From the NCBI GenBank assembly GCA_964574105.1, contig CAZNKH010000013.1, positions 1 to 13,683 of the forward strand: 13,683 nt of DNA. Direction: 5' to 3'. The position numbers and the translations under genes were made by a program. The notes beneath the pieces are model-generated. The model ran no database searches. It was not told the DNA's origin and worked only from the letters and a program-made list of their open reading frames with translations. Source of the DNA: UBA9988 sp964574105. GTDB lineage: Bacteria > Patescibacteriota > Minisyncoccia > Phycocordibacterales > UBA9988. The stretch's first letter is position 1. Each line of letters starts with the position of its first letter. This document shows positions 1 through 6,262 of the stretch, piece after piece.

Positions 1-1413
1 GGCGGCAGAAACAAGAAACCAGCCAATCCCCTGACCCTTCCCTTCTTTTTTAAAGTCCACGGCAAACCATGCTTCTTGGCCTGCTCTGTCTTTCAATACT
101 TGGGGGAGCTTCCGCATCTCTTCTCCAAACTGTACATACTTTGTGGTATTGAAGTGCATACTCGTGAGATCTTTGGTGCGGAAAATATCTTCATCATTGA
201 GTGAAAAAAGTGTTTTGAGAAATGACCGTTCATACGACTCTAACTGCATATCAGTCTCATATGGTTTTATACCTTTAACTTCGTACTGCGAGCTATATCC
301 AGATCCTGCTTTGAAAAAATAGATTGCAACAACTACAAACATCACAAAGAAAAAGGGATTAAAACTAGCGATAGTAAGCACTGCTAGGGCTATCACTATA
401 ATGAGTAAAGAAATATTTTTTACTATTATCCGCTTCTTTTCCTCTTTGATTTCCACATAACCCCGCACAGCAAGATCAACGATGGTCGCTGGCCAAGTTC
501 GCCGTGATACCCCCTCTTTTATCAAGAGCTCGGCAAGTGCAGGACGCAAGCCTCGTGGTGGCTCATACTGTGGGATGATGGTGCCACGCCCCTTTGGTAA
601 TACTTCTGTGCGCACAAAGTAGATAATCCAATAGAGAATAGAGAAAAGTACGATAAGGATCCCGAGCACGAACCCGTAATTATGAACAAACCAATCCTTC
701 CAAAATGCCGACTGCAACACATACCCCTTCTGCCACGAGAGATCAATGGTAAAGTCATTCCCAACCTCAAAGAGCAACCCGCTTACAGTATATACATCCG
801 TTTTGCCCTCGCGTCTTACTGATATGCTCTCGAGTAGACGCGCGCCAGTGCGATACCCATGAAGCGCTCCCCTATTTGAGAGCCCTGTAGGAAGCACGAC
901 GCTCGCCGACGCGCTATTCACCGGTACATCGTAGTCGGTAAAGAGGTTGTAGTAGAGGCGGTCAAACTGTGTACCAAAGGTGATTGCCCCATGCACGGTG
1001 TAGTGCAGTATCCAGAGGTGTGAAGTATCGCGTAGATTGTAGTACCACTCAATCACCTGTGCGCCGTCCTTTTTATATGTGGTGTAGTAGCCCCAGTTGG
1101 AGGAATCTGTTTTATCAAGTTTTGATGAGCTCCATTGTAATTTTTTTCCTGTTGCTCCGTCATAGACTTCAATATCAGAAATGTAACTAATATCTTTGAG
1201 TAAGATGGAGCGCCAACCCTGATGGTACTCGCCTTGGTAATGGTAGGTCTGTCGCTCTTCTACTGAGAGTGTGGAGTCGGCATTTACCGTAATCTGTGTA
1301 TCAATTGAGTCGTACCAGTACTGCCGATTCTCTTGCGCAGATACAGTAAAAATGCCCGTACAAAATGCGAATACAGAGAATGCGGACGCACAAGCGAGCC
1401 ACATTCTGTGCAT
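1..1413 (-). CDS. DUF2207 family membrane protein, C-terminus cut by window edge
   Basis: I traced this frame codon by codon; it is open from an ATG at 1413 to base 1 (471 codons) with no stop, so the C-terminus lies outside. Residues 1-27 look like a signal peptide, with likely cleavage after VSA. Residues 30-235 form a beta-rich extracytoplasmic region (for example 'TVNADSTLSVEERQTY'). A membrane helix follows at about 247-267, then the cytoplasmic signature 'YEPPRGLRPA' through 'DLAVRGYVEI' (283-321) that marks DUF2207/YciQ-like proteins. A hydrophobic hairpin lies at about 334-367, followed by a soluble region. Family function is unknown; members are predicted envelope proteins and often neighbour LemA. 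Here the ATG is one base after the lemA stop, so the two genes are almost certainly co-transcribed and probably translationally coupled. A GAGG lies 12 bases before the ATG, a weak ribosome-binding site. An internal ATG at residue 4 is a possible alternative start. Confidence 0.88.
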   Translation of the reverse strand, partial: MHRMWLACASAFSVFAFCTGIFTVSAQENRQYWYDSIDTQITVNADSTLSVEERQTYHYQGEYHQGWRSILLKDISYISDIEVYDGATGKKLQWSSSKLDKTDSSNWGYYTTYKKDGAQVIEWYYNLRDTSHLWILHYTVHGAITFGTQFDRLYYNLFTDYDVPVNSASASVVLPTGLSNRGALHGYRTGARLLESISVRREGKTDVYTVSGLLFEVGNDFTIDLSWQKGYVLQSAFWKDWFVHNYGFVLGILIVLFSILYWIIYFVRTEVLPKGRGTIIPQYEPPRGLRPALAELLIKEGVSRRTWPATIVDLAVRGYVEIKEEKKRIIVKNISLLIIVIALAVLTIASFNPFFFVMFVVVAIYFFKAGSGYSSQYEVKGIKPYETDMQLESYERSFLKTLFSLNDEDIFRTKDLTSMHFNTTKYVQFGEEMRKLPQVLKDRAGQEAWFAVDFKKEGKGQGIGWFLVSAA

Positions 1414-1414
1414 A

Positions 1415-1972
1415 TTAGAACTTTACCTCTACTGGCTGTTGGGCGTCGTCGTCATCAGGAATATCAAAAAATTCCTGCTTGCCGAAGCCGAAGCTCCCCG
1501 CAATGAGATTAGAGGGGAAGGAGTCAATCTTGATATTGAGATCGCGCACATTGCCGTTGTAAAAGCGGCGAGCGGCTTGGATCTTATTCTCTGTGTCCGA
1601 GAGCTCGCGTTGGAGCTCAAGGAAGTTCTGGTTCGCCTTTAGGTCTGGGTAGGCCTCCGAGAGAGCAAAGATGCTCTTTAGGGCACCAGAGAGCATATTC
1701 TCTGCTGCACCATGCTCGGCCGGCGTCTGTGCGCTCATGGCCTTGGTGCGCGCTTCAGTCACTTTCTCAAAAGTCATCGACTCATGCGAGGCGTAGCCCT
1801 TTACCGTGTTGACAAGGTTAGGAATGAGGTCGTAGCGCCGTTTGAGCTGAACCTCAATGTCTGCCCATGCCTCCTTGGTGCGCGTGGCAAGCCGTACAAG
1901 CCCGTTATAAACAGCGATTACTGCAATAATAATGACAGCAAGAATCCCGAAAATAATGTAGATGAGAGACAT
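1415..1972 (-). CDS. lemA: LemA family protein
   Basis: This 185-residue protein has the standard LemA layout. An N-terminal membrane helix spans about 3-26 with a very short outside tail. A long alpha-helical region follows with the family hallmarks 'EAWADIEVQLKRRYDLIPNL' (35-54) and 'TVKGYASHE', and later 'AYPDLKANQNFLELQREL' and 'ARRFYNGNVRDLN'. The C-terminus is acidic (DIPDDDD) and ends in VEVKF. LemA proteins are small membrane-anchored helical bundles of poorly defined role, widespread in bacteria including CPR. Length is typical and the frame intact. No Shine-Dalgarno motif precedes the ATG at 1972. An extended -10 promoter lies 29 bases upstream, just beyond the groEL terminator, so lemA and the DUF2207 gene probably form their own two-gene transcript. 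The pairing suggests a shared envelope function (inference). Confidence 0.95.
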   Translation of the reverse strand: MSLIYIIFGILAVIIIAVIAVYNGLVRLATRTKEAWADIEVQLKRRYDLIPNLVNTVKGYASHESMTFEKVTEARTKAMSAQTPAEHGAAENMLSGALKSIFALSEAYPDLKANQNFLELQRELSDTENKIQAARRFYNGNVRDLNIKIDSFPSNLIAGSFGFGKQEFFDIPDDDDAQQPVEVKF

Positions 1973-2000
1973 AAGTACGATAGTTTACTAATAGACATGC

Positions 2001-2009
2001 ATTATATCA
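2001..2009 (-). promoter_or_regulatory. Extended -10 promoter of lemA-DUF2207
   Basis: Read leftward the sequence is TGATATAAT, a TGN motif plus a perfect TATAAT (2006-2001). Transcription would begin near 1994, giving a leader of about 22 bases before the lemA ATG. No good -35 hexamer is visible at 16-18 bases spacing, which fits extended -10 promoters that do not need one. The element overlaps the last bases of the groEL terminator hairpin. Confidence 0.6.
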
Positions 2010-2043
2010 CAAAAGCCCCTGTTAAAACAGAGGCTTTTGTGAT
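2006..2043 (-). terminator. Intrinsic terminator after groEL
   Basis: An inverted repeat has outer arms ATCACAAAAGCC (2006-2017) and GGCTTTTGTGAT (2032-2043), with further pairing CTGTT/AACAG inside. In leftward RNA the core is GCCUCUGUU-UU-AACAGGGGC followed by UUUU. The single C/A mismatch seen on the + strand is a U-G wobble in that RNA, which favours leftward termination. It starts about 40 bases past the groEL stop and separates groESL from lemA. Confidence 0.75.
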
Positions 2044-2081
2044 GTTCAACCTTCGTGGGTTGAGAACATCAGTAAATATTA

Positions 2082-3740
2082 TTAGTAGTCCATTCCGCCA
2101 TCCATACCATCATGGCCGTGTGATGGTTCTTCTTTTTTAGGGATATCGGTGATGGCCGCACCAATGGTGAGGTAGTTAGAGGCAACCGAGACCGCATTTC
2201 TAAAGGCCGTCTTCGTAACCTTGAGTGGATCGATGATGCCCGCCTTCTTCAAATCCTCAATCGTGTTCGTCTTGGCGTTAAAGCCGAGCCATGAACGCTC
2301 CGCCTTCCCTTTCACCGTGGTCTTGCGCTCCGAGAGTTCCTTCATCCACTTTTTTGAATCCTCACCACTATTCTCAAAGATAGAGATGATGGGTGACTCT
2401 GCTGCGCGGCGTAGTATCATCCGCGCATAGGCGTTGATGGTGTCTGGAGTCTTCTCTTCCACAAGTCCGAGCACCACATTAAAGAGCGCAATGCCGCCAC
2501 CAGGGATAATTCCTTCTTCCATTGCCGCCTTCGTTGCCGCAACAGCATCTTCCACGCGCTGTTTAAGCTCCTTCTGCGCTGACTCTGTCGGGGCACCAAC
2601 CTTAATCACCGCAACACCACCCGAGAGCTTGCCGAGGCGCTCCTGCAACTTCTCTTTGTCATAATTTGATTCTGTATTCTCTAATTGCTTCTTGATGGCA
2701 AGCATCCGTTCCTCCACATCGCTCTTCTTTCCCTTACCACCCACAATGGTTGTGGAGTCCTTAGTAGAGATGATGCGGCGTGCGCGACCGAGCACCGATA
2801 TATCAATATTCTCCAACTTCAAGCCCACATCTTCAGAGACCACCTTACCACCAGTGAGAATCGCAATGTCTGCGAGCATTTCCTTCTTCCTGTCACCAAA
2901 GGCGGGGGCCTTCACCGCAAGCGCGTTAAAGGTACCGCGGAGCTTGTTAACAATGAGTGTGGTCAATGCCTCACCGTCCACATCATCTGCAATAATCACC
3001 AAGTCCTTTTTACCCTTCTGTGCGAGCGATTCAAGGAGTGGCAATATTTCTTTAATAGCAGAGATCTTTTTGTCGGTAATTAAGATGAAAGGATCCTCAT
3101 ACTCTGCCTCCATCCGGTCTGGATTGGTAATCATATAAGGTGAGGCGTAGCCCTTATCAAACTGCAGTCCTTCCACCAGCTCGGATGAGTTGAGCCCCGT
3201 GTTGGAGTCCTCGATAGTCACCACGCCATCCTTACCCACCTTCTTAATCACATCAGCAATCAACTTACCGATATCGGCATCCTTGGATGAGAGTGTGGCT
3301 ACCTCTTCAATCTTCTTCGTATCATCAATTGATTCGCTCTGATCCTCCAAAGCAGAGATAACTGACTCGCTCTCACGCATCAGTTCATCAGCAAGGTGAA
3401 TTACATTAAAACCTTTCTCGGCAACTGCCTTCTCTCCGCCCTCTATGATGGCCTGCGCGAGTACCACCGAGGTAGTTGTTCCGTCACCCACCTTATCGTT
3501 CGTCTTGTCTGCCGCCTGTTTAATGAGGTCGGCTCCGACATTTTCAAACTTGTCTTCCAACTCTATCGCCTTCGCGACGGTTACGCCGTCTAGGGTAACC
3601 TGCGGTGCGCCGTAGCCCTTGTCAATCACCACCGCACGGCCACGAGGACCAAGCGTCATCTTGACCGCCTCGGCAAGCGTATCTATACCCTTCTTGAGAG
3701 ACTTGCGCGCATTATTATTGAATAGTATTTGCTTTGCCAT
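2082..3740 (-). CDS. groEL: Chaperonin GroEL (60 kDa, Hsp60)
   Basis: This 552-residue protein aligns end to end by eye with group I chaperonins, the ATP-driven double-ring cages that fold proteins with GroES. The equatorial ATP site is present: 'TLGPRG' (29-34), D51 in 'LDGVTVAK', 'GDGTTTS' with D86, the catalytic D398 in 'RVEDAV', the 'PGGG' turn (413-416) and D504 in 'GIIDP'. The apical domain has 'GYASPYM' (197-203) and 'EALTTLIVNKLRG' (257-269), the GroES/substrate groove. Differences from E. coli: Met in place of F204, Arg in 'GPRG' where Lys is usual, a charged insertion at about 462-487, and a tail ending in HGHDGMDGGMDY instead of long GGM repeats. It follows groES by 97 bases that hold a large inverted repeat. 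No separate promoter or Shine-Dalgarno is visible at its ATG. It probably shares the groES promoter. Confidence 0.98.
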   Translation of the reverse strand: MAKQILFNNNARKSLKKGIDTLAEAVKMTLGPRGRAVVIDKGYGAPQVTLDGVTVAKAIELEDKFENVGADLIKQAADKTNDKVGDGTTTSVVLAQAIIEGGEKAVAEKGFNVIHLADELMRESESVISALEDQSESIDDTKKIEEVATLSSKDADIGKLIADVIKKVGKDGVVTIEDSNTGLNSSELVEGLQFDKGYASPYMITNPDRMEAEYEDPFILITDKKISAIKEILPLLESLAQKGKKDLVIIADDVDGEALTTLIVNKLRGTFNALAVKAPAFGDRKKEMLADIAILTGGKVVSEDVGLKLENIDISVLGRARRIISTKDSTTIVGGKGKKSDVEERMLAIKKQLENTESNYDKEKLQERLGKLSGGVAVIKVGAPTESAQKELKQRVEDAVAATKAAMEEGIIPGGGIALFNVVLGLVEEKTPDTINAYARMILRRAAESPIISIFENSGEDSKKWMKELSERKTTVKGKAERSWLGFNAKTNTIEDLKKAGIIDPLKVTKTAFRNAVSVASNYLTIGAAITDIPKKEEPSHGHDGMDGGMDY

Positions 3741-3761
3741 AAATATGTGAGAGTTTAGTGG

Positions 3762-3831
3762 GCCTTATTCACTTTTTAGGTCTTGTCGGAACCAACAGCG
3801 ACGGGTAAAGGATGAAAAAAATGAATAAGGC
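3762..3831 (-). repeat. Inverted repeat between groES and groEL
   Basis: Arms at 3762-3777 and 3816-3831 pair over 16 positions. GCCTTATTCA/TGAATAAGGC is perfect over 10, followed by one C/A mismatch and TTTTT/AAAAA. In leftward mRNA the mismatch becomes a G-U wobble, giving a continuous 16-bp helix. The 38-base loop contains a smaller GTCG/CGAC pairing. No U-run follows the second arm in the leftward direction, so it does not look like an intrinsic terminator. It more likely stabilises or partitions the groES-groEL message (inference). It begins 7 bases after the groES stop codon and ends about 21 bases before the groEL ATG. Confidence 0.7.
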
Positions 3832-3837
3832 GAACAG

Positions 3838-4152
3838 TTACTCTTCAATGACTGCTAAAATGTTCGACTCGCTTACAATTAAGTACTCCTTCCCGTCAAC
3901 TTTTATCTCATCAGGTCCGTATTTAGAAAAAATAATCCTATCTCCCTTCTTCACCTTGAGTGGGACGAGTACTCCTGTTTCAGAGATTTTTCCCTCGCCG
4001 CAGGCAACGATGCGCCCTTCTTCCGGACGCTCCTTGTTCACCGTCTCGGGAATAATAATCCCTCCCTTCGTTTTACCGCCCTTTTCCTCATCTCTAAGCG
4101 GTTCAACAAGAACACGATCTCCGAGCGGCTGTATATGTATTTTTTGCGCCAT
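3838..4152 (-). CDS. groES: Co-chaperonin GroES (10 kDa, Hsp10)
   Basis: This is a 104-residue GroES, the heptameric lid of the GroEL cage. 'IQPLGDRVLVEPL' (7-19) is the family opening. The mobile loop that docks onto GroEL lies at about 22-36 with 'GGIIIP' as the contact strip. 'GRIVACGEGK' and 'KKGDRIIFSKYG' form the beta-barrel, and the C-terminus 'SESNILAVIEE' is canonical. I chose the ATG at 4152 (MAQKIHIQPL). A TTG three codons upstream would extend it, but an ATG with the usual short lead into the barrel is more likely. A loose AGGAT lies about 17 bases upstream, too far for a normal ribosome-binding site. It is the first gene of groES-groEL, with a consensus promoter 44 bases ahead. 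It is slightly longer than E. coli GroES (97). Confidence 0.97.
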   Translation of the reverse strand: MAQKIHIQPLGDRVLVEPLRDEEKGGKTKGGIIIPETVNKERPEEGRIVACGEGKISETGVLVPLKVKKGDRIIFSKYGPDEIKVDGKEYLIVSESNILAVIEE

Positions 4153-4171
4153 AGTGTGCAAAGATTATCCT

Positions 4172-4187
4172 AGTAATTACTTCGTAA
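4172..4187. promoter_or_regulatory. Overlapping palindromes in the groES leader
   Basis: AGTAATTACT (4172-4181) is a perfect 10-base palindrome, and TTAC-TTC-GTAA (4177-4187) overlaps it. Both lie between the groES -10 box and start codon, a common place for repressor operators. They do not match the CIRCE element bound by HrcA. Short AT-rich palindromes can arise by chance, so an operator role is only a suggestion. Confidence 0.3.
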
Positions 4188-4195
4188 GCATTCGT

Positions 4196-4223
4196 ATTAT
4201 AAGAAAGAATGATTGACTGTCAA
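4196..4223 (-). promoter_or_regulatory. Consensus sigma-70-type promoter of groES-groEL
   Basis: Read leftward: TTGACA (4223-4218), a 16-base spacer, then TATAAT (4201-4196). Both hexamers match the housekeeping consensus at every position. Initiation is expected near 4189, giving a leader of about 37 bases. Strong constitutive expression is the simplest reading. The -35 lies inside a 13-base palindrome that also supplies a -35-like TTGACT for the opposite strand. Confidence 0.85.
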
Positions 4224-4224
4224 T
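4212..4224. promoter_or_regulatory. Palindrome joining the two divergent -35 elements
   Basis: ATTGAC-T-GTCAAT is a perfect 6+1+6 inverted repeat. On the leftward strand it contains the groES -35 (TTGACA) and on the rightward strand TTGACT, a one-mismatch -35 for secG. A dimeric regulator or RNA polymerase itself could therefore contact both directions here, and two polymerases could not bind at once. Confidence 0.45.
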
Positions 4225-4241
4225 TGTTTCTTTGCTAGGGT
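4213..4241 (+). promoter_or_regulatory. Candidate promoter of the secG operon
   Basis: TTGACT (4213-4218), a 17-base spacer and TAGGGT (4236-4241). The -35 is good but the -10 matches TATAAT only at positions 1, 2 and 6. A start from it would fall almost on the secG ATG (4250), implying a leaderless or nearly leaderless message. Against this, the same AGGG could be a Shine-Dalgarno nine bases before the ATG on a longer transcript. The two readings exclude each other. Confidence 0.35.
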
Positions 4242-4249
4242 ACACCTAT

Positions 4250-4495
4250 ATGTCTAGTCTTATCCCTATACTCCCATGGATTCAAGTCGCCCTCTCGGTT
4301 CTCATGATCGGAGCCATCTTGCTTCAGCAGAACGAAGCAGGACTTGGAGCAACATTCGGAAGCGGAGATTCCAACGGTCCCAACTTTCGCAAACGCGGTA
4401 TTGAGAAAGTTATGTTTATTGCTACAATAGTAATCGCAGTCTTGTTTGCCCTCTCTGCGCTCGCACCAGAGATCATCACTTATCTGGCTCGCTAG
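4250..4495 (+). CDS. secG: Preprotein translocase subunit SecG
   Basis: This 81-residue protein has the two-helix SecG topology: helix 1 at about 5-24 ('IQVALSVLMIGAILLQ'), then the conserved loop 'QQNEAGLGATFGSGD', and helix 2 at about 51-74 ('VMFIATIVIAVLFALSAL'). SecG is the small accessory subunit of the SecYEG channel and assists SecA-driven export through the cytoplasmic membrane. I start it at ATG 4250; a TTG six codons upstream is in frame but adds residues without family support. AGGG ends nine bases before the ATG. The stop is TAG, the only TAG among the visible stops here. It is the first gene of a rightward cluster, diverges from groES, and lies 18 bases ahead of the solute-binding protein gene, itself a Sec-type exported or anchored protein. 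Confidence 0.95.
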   Translation: MSSLIPILPWIQVALSVLMIGAILLQQNEAGLGATFGSGDSNGPNFRKRGIEKVMFIATIVIAVLFALSALAPEIITYLAR

Positions 4496-4513
4496 GCGCA
4501 CCGTTTTTTACTC

Positions 4514-6256
4514 GTGAACACTACAGAAAAAGAAGCCCCTCGGCGTCTATTGCCGACAATGGCCGAGATACACGCAGTCAATCAATCCTTTGGTTTTTAT
4601 GGCCGAGTCGGTCTTTTTTTACTCGCAGCACTCGCCACTGTGAGCTTACTTGGCTTCCTCTGGAGCATAAATCAGTACGTGCTTGTAGAAGTACCCACCA
4701 CCGGCGGAGTCCTTGTTGAGGGTGTTATTGGTATACCCCGTTTTATTAACCCTGTGCTTGCCGCATCTGATGCGGATCGTGACCTTACCACTCTCGTCTA
4801 CTCAGGACTCATGCGTGTGCGTGCAGACGGGAGTTTAGAACCTGATCTTGCAGAAAAAGTAACAGTGAGTCCCGATGGTACGAGCTATACCTTTACCTTG
4901 AAAAAGGATGAGGAGTGGCACGACGGAGAACCGGTGACCGCCGACGATGTTGTATTTACCGTACAAAAAGCGCTTGACCCGAGCATCAAGAGTCCCAGAC
5001 GCGCAAACTGGGAAGGAGTGACGGTTGCAAAAATAGATGCCTATACGGTTGAGTTCACCTTACGCCAACCGTACGCGGGCTTTTTAGAGAATACGACAAT
5101 GGGTATACTCCCTAAACATAAGTGGGCAGGGGTAGATGCCGAGCAATTTCCCTTTAGTGAATATAATGTTACTCCAATTGGTTCAGGACCCTATAAAGTG
5201 ACCTCGGTCATCAGAGACAATAATAGCATCCCCACCAGTTATGAACTTGCTCCCGCTAAACGACCCGTACACAACGATGCAAAGATTGCTATTACGATAC
5301 GCTTTTACGGAAAGAGCGAGGATCTCATCGCCGCATACGAGAAAGGAGACATTGAGAGTATGGGAGCGGTCTCCCCTGATGTAGCACAAGCCCTTGCAGA
5401 GCGCGGTGTCTCGGTACGCACCGCACCGCTTCCTCGCATCTTCGGCGTCTTTATTAACCAGAGTGAGGCGCCAATCTTTACTCATGATGAAGTTCGCAAA
5501 GCACTCTCTCTCGTTGCACCACGCACCCGCATTGTGAACGATGTACTCTACGGCTACGGTACGGCGATTGATGGACCTATCCCGCCAGGATCACTCGGAT
5601 ACGCGAGCTCAAGTGCAATAAGTTCTGTACAGGTGAAAGAAGCAGAAGCGCTCTTAGAAAACAATGGATGGATCCTGGGCGCAAACGGTGTCCGAGCAAA
5701 GACAAACAAGAATGGGACAGAAATATTGGAATTTACTCTAGACACTTCAAATGTTCCGGAACTCAAGGCAAGCGCAGAACTCCTCAAAGAGGCGTGGGAG
5801 AGTATAGGTGTATCAGTACGCACGCAATACTACGAGGAGAGTGATTTGAAAAATCTCGTCATCCGTCCACGCAAATATGACGCACTTCTTTTTGGCGAGG
5901 TGGTGGGGAGAAATCCTGATCCCTTCTCCTTTTGGCATTCATCTCAACGATTAGACCCCGGATTGAACATTGCCCTCTACACCAACTCTACCGTTGATAC
6001 ACTCTTAGAGACGGCCCGCGGCATCTCCGACAACACCGAGCGAGGTGAAAAGATACAGGAGTTCCAAACAATTATTCGTAAAGAAACACCGTCAATATTT
6101 CTCTACGCGCCTCAATTTATTTACATCGTACCTGATACCCTCAAAGGAGTCGCCCTTCCCCCTATTACCACAGTATCGGATCGCTTTTCTCGTGTAAGTG
6201 AATGGCACTATGATAGCGACCGTGTCTGGAAGATATTTGCAAACTATTACAATTAA
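4514..6256 (+). CDS. Peptide/oligopeptide ABC transporter solute-binding protein, family 5, membrane-anchored
   Basis: This 580-residue protein belongs to the SBP_bac_5 family (OppA/DppA/NikA type). After a short cytoplasmic tail there is one hydrophobic helix at about 31-51, a signal anchor with no lipobox cysteine, so the domain is probably tethered outside the cytoplasmic membrane. Family features include 'LVYSGLMRVRADGSLEPDLA' (94-113), 'YTFTLKKDEEWHDGEPVTAD' (125-144, the most conserved block), 'PIGSGPYKV' (221-229) and 'EVRKALSLVAPR' in the second lobe. It ends with 'EWHYDSDRVWKIF'. I use the GTG at 4514; an ATG at 4559 (residue 16) would also keep the anchor. Neither has a Shine-Dalgarno. 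No permease or ATPase gene is present here, so the partner is elsewhere or absent. It lies between secG (18 bases before) and RNase J (6 bases after), probably in one transcript. Ligand unknown. Confidence 0.9.
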   Translation: MNTTEKEAPRRLLPTMAEIHAVNQSFGFYGRVGLFLLAALATVSLLGFLWSINQYVLVEVPTTGGVLVEGVIGIPRFINPVLAASDADRDLTTLVYSGLMRVRADGSLEPDLAEKVTVSPDGTSYTFTLKKDEEWHDGEPVTADDVVFTVQKALDPSIKSPRRANWEGVTVAKIDAYTVEFTLRQPYAGFLENTTMGILPKHKWAGVDAEQFPFSEYNVTPIGSGPYKVTSVIRDNNSIPTSYELAPAKRPVHNDAKIAITIRFYGKSEDLIAAYEKGDIESMGAVSPDVAQALAERGVSVRTAPLPRIFGVFINQSEAPIFTHDEVRKALSLVAPRTRIVNDVLYGYGTAIDGPIPPGSLGYASSSAISSVQVKEAEALLENNGWILGANGVRAKTNKNGTEILEFTLDTSNVPELKASAELLKEAWESIGVSVRTQYYEESDLKNLVIRPRKYDALLFGEVVGRNPDPFSFWHSSQRLDPGLNIALYTNSTVDTLLETARGISDNTERGEKIQEFQTIIRKETPSIFLYAPQFIYIVPDTLKGVALPPITTVSDRFSRVSEWHYDSDRVWKIFANYYN

Positions 6257-6262
6257 GTAGCT

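Noticed and set aside
1271..1642. Rightward open frame of 123 codons opposite lemA and DUF2207
   Set aside because: It lies antisense to two well-supported genes, has no family-like sequence, and spans their junction. It is a shadow frame.
3838..4161. GroES starting at TTG 4161
   Set aside because: An ATG at 4152 fits the family N-terminus better and no ribosome-binding site supports the TTG.
4153..4249. CIRCE heat-shock operator before groES
   Set aside because: The TTAGCACTC-N9-GAGTGCTAA pattern is not present; only unrelated AT-rich palindromes are seen.
4232..4495. SecG starting at TTG 4232
   Set aside because: The extra residues (LGYTY) have no family support, while ATG 4250 leads directly into the first helix and has AGGG nine bases upstream.
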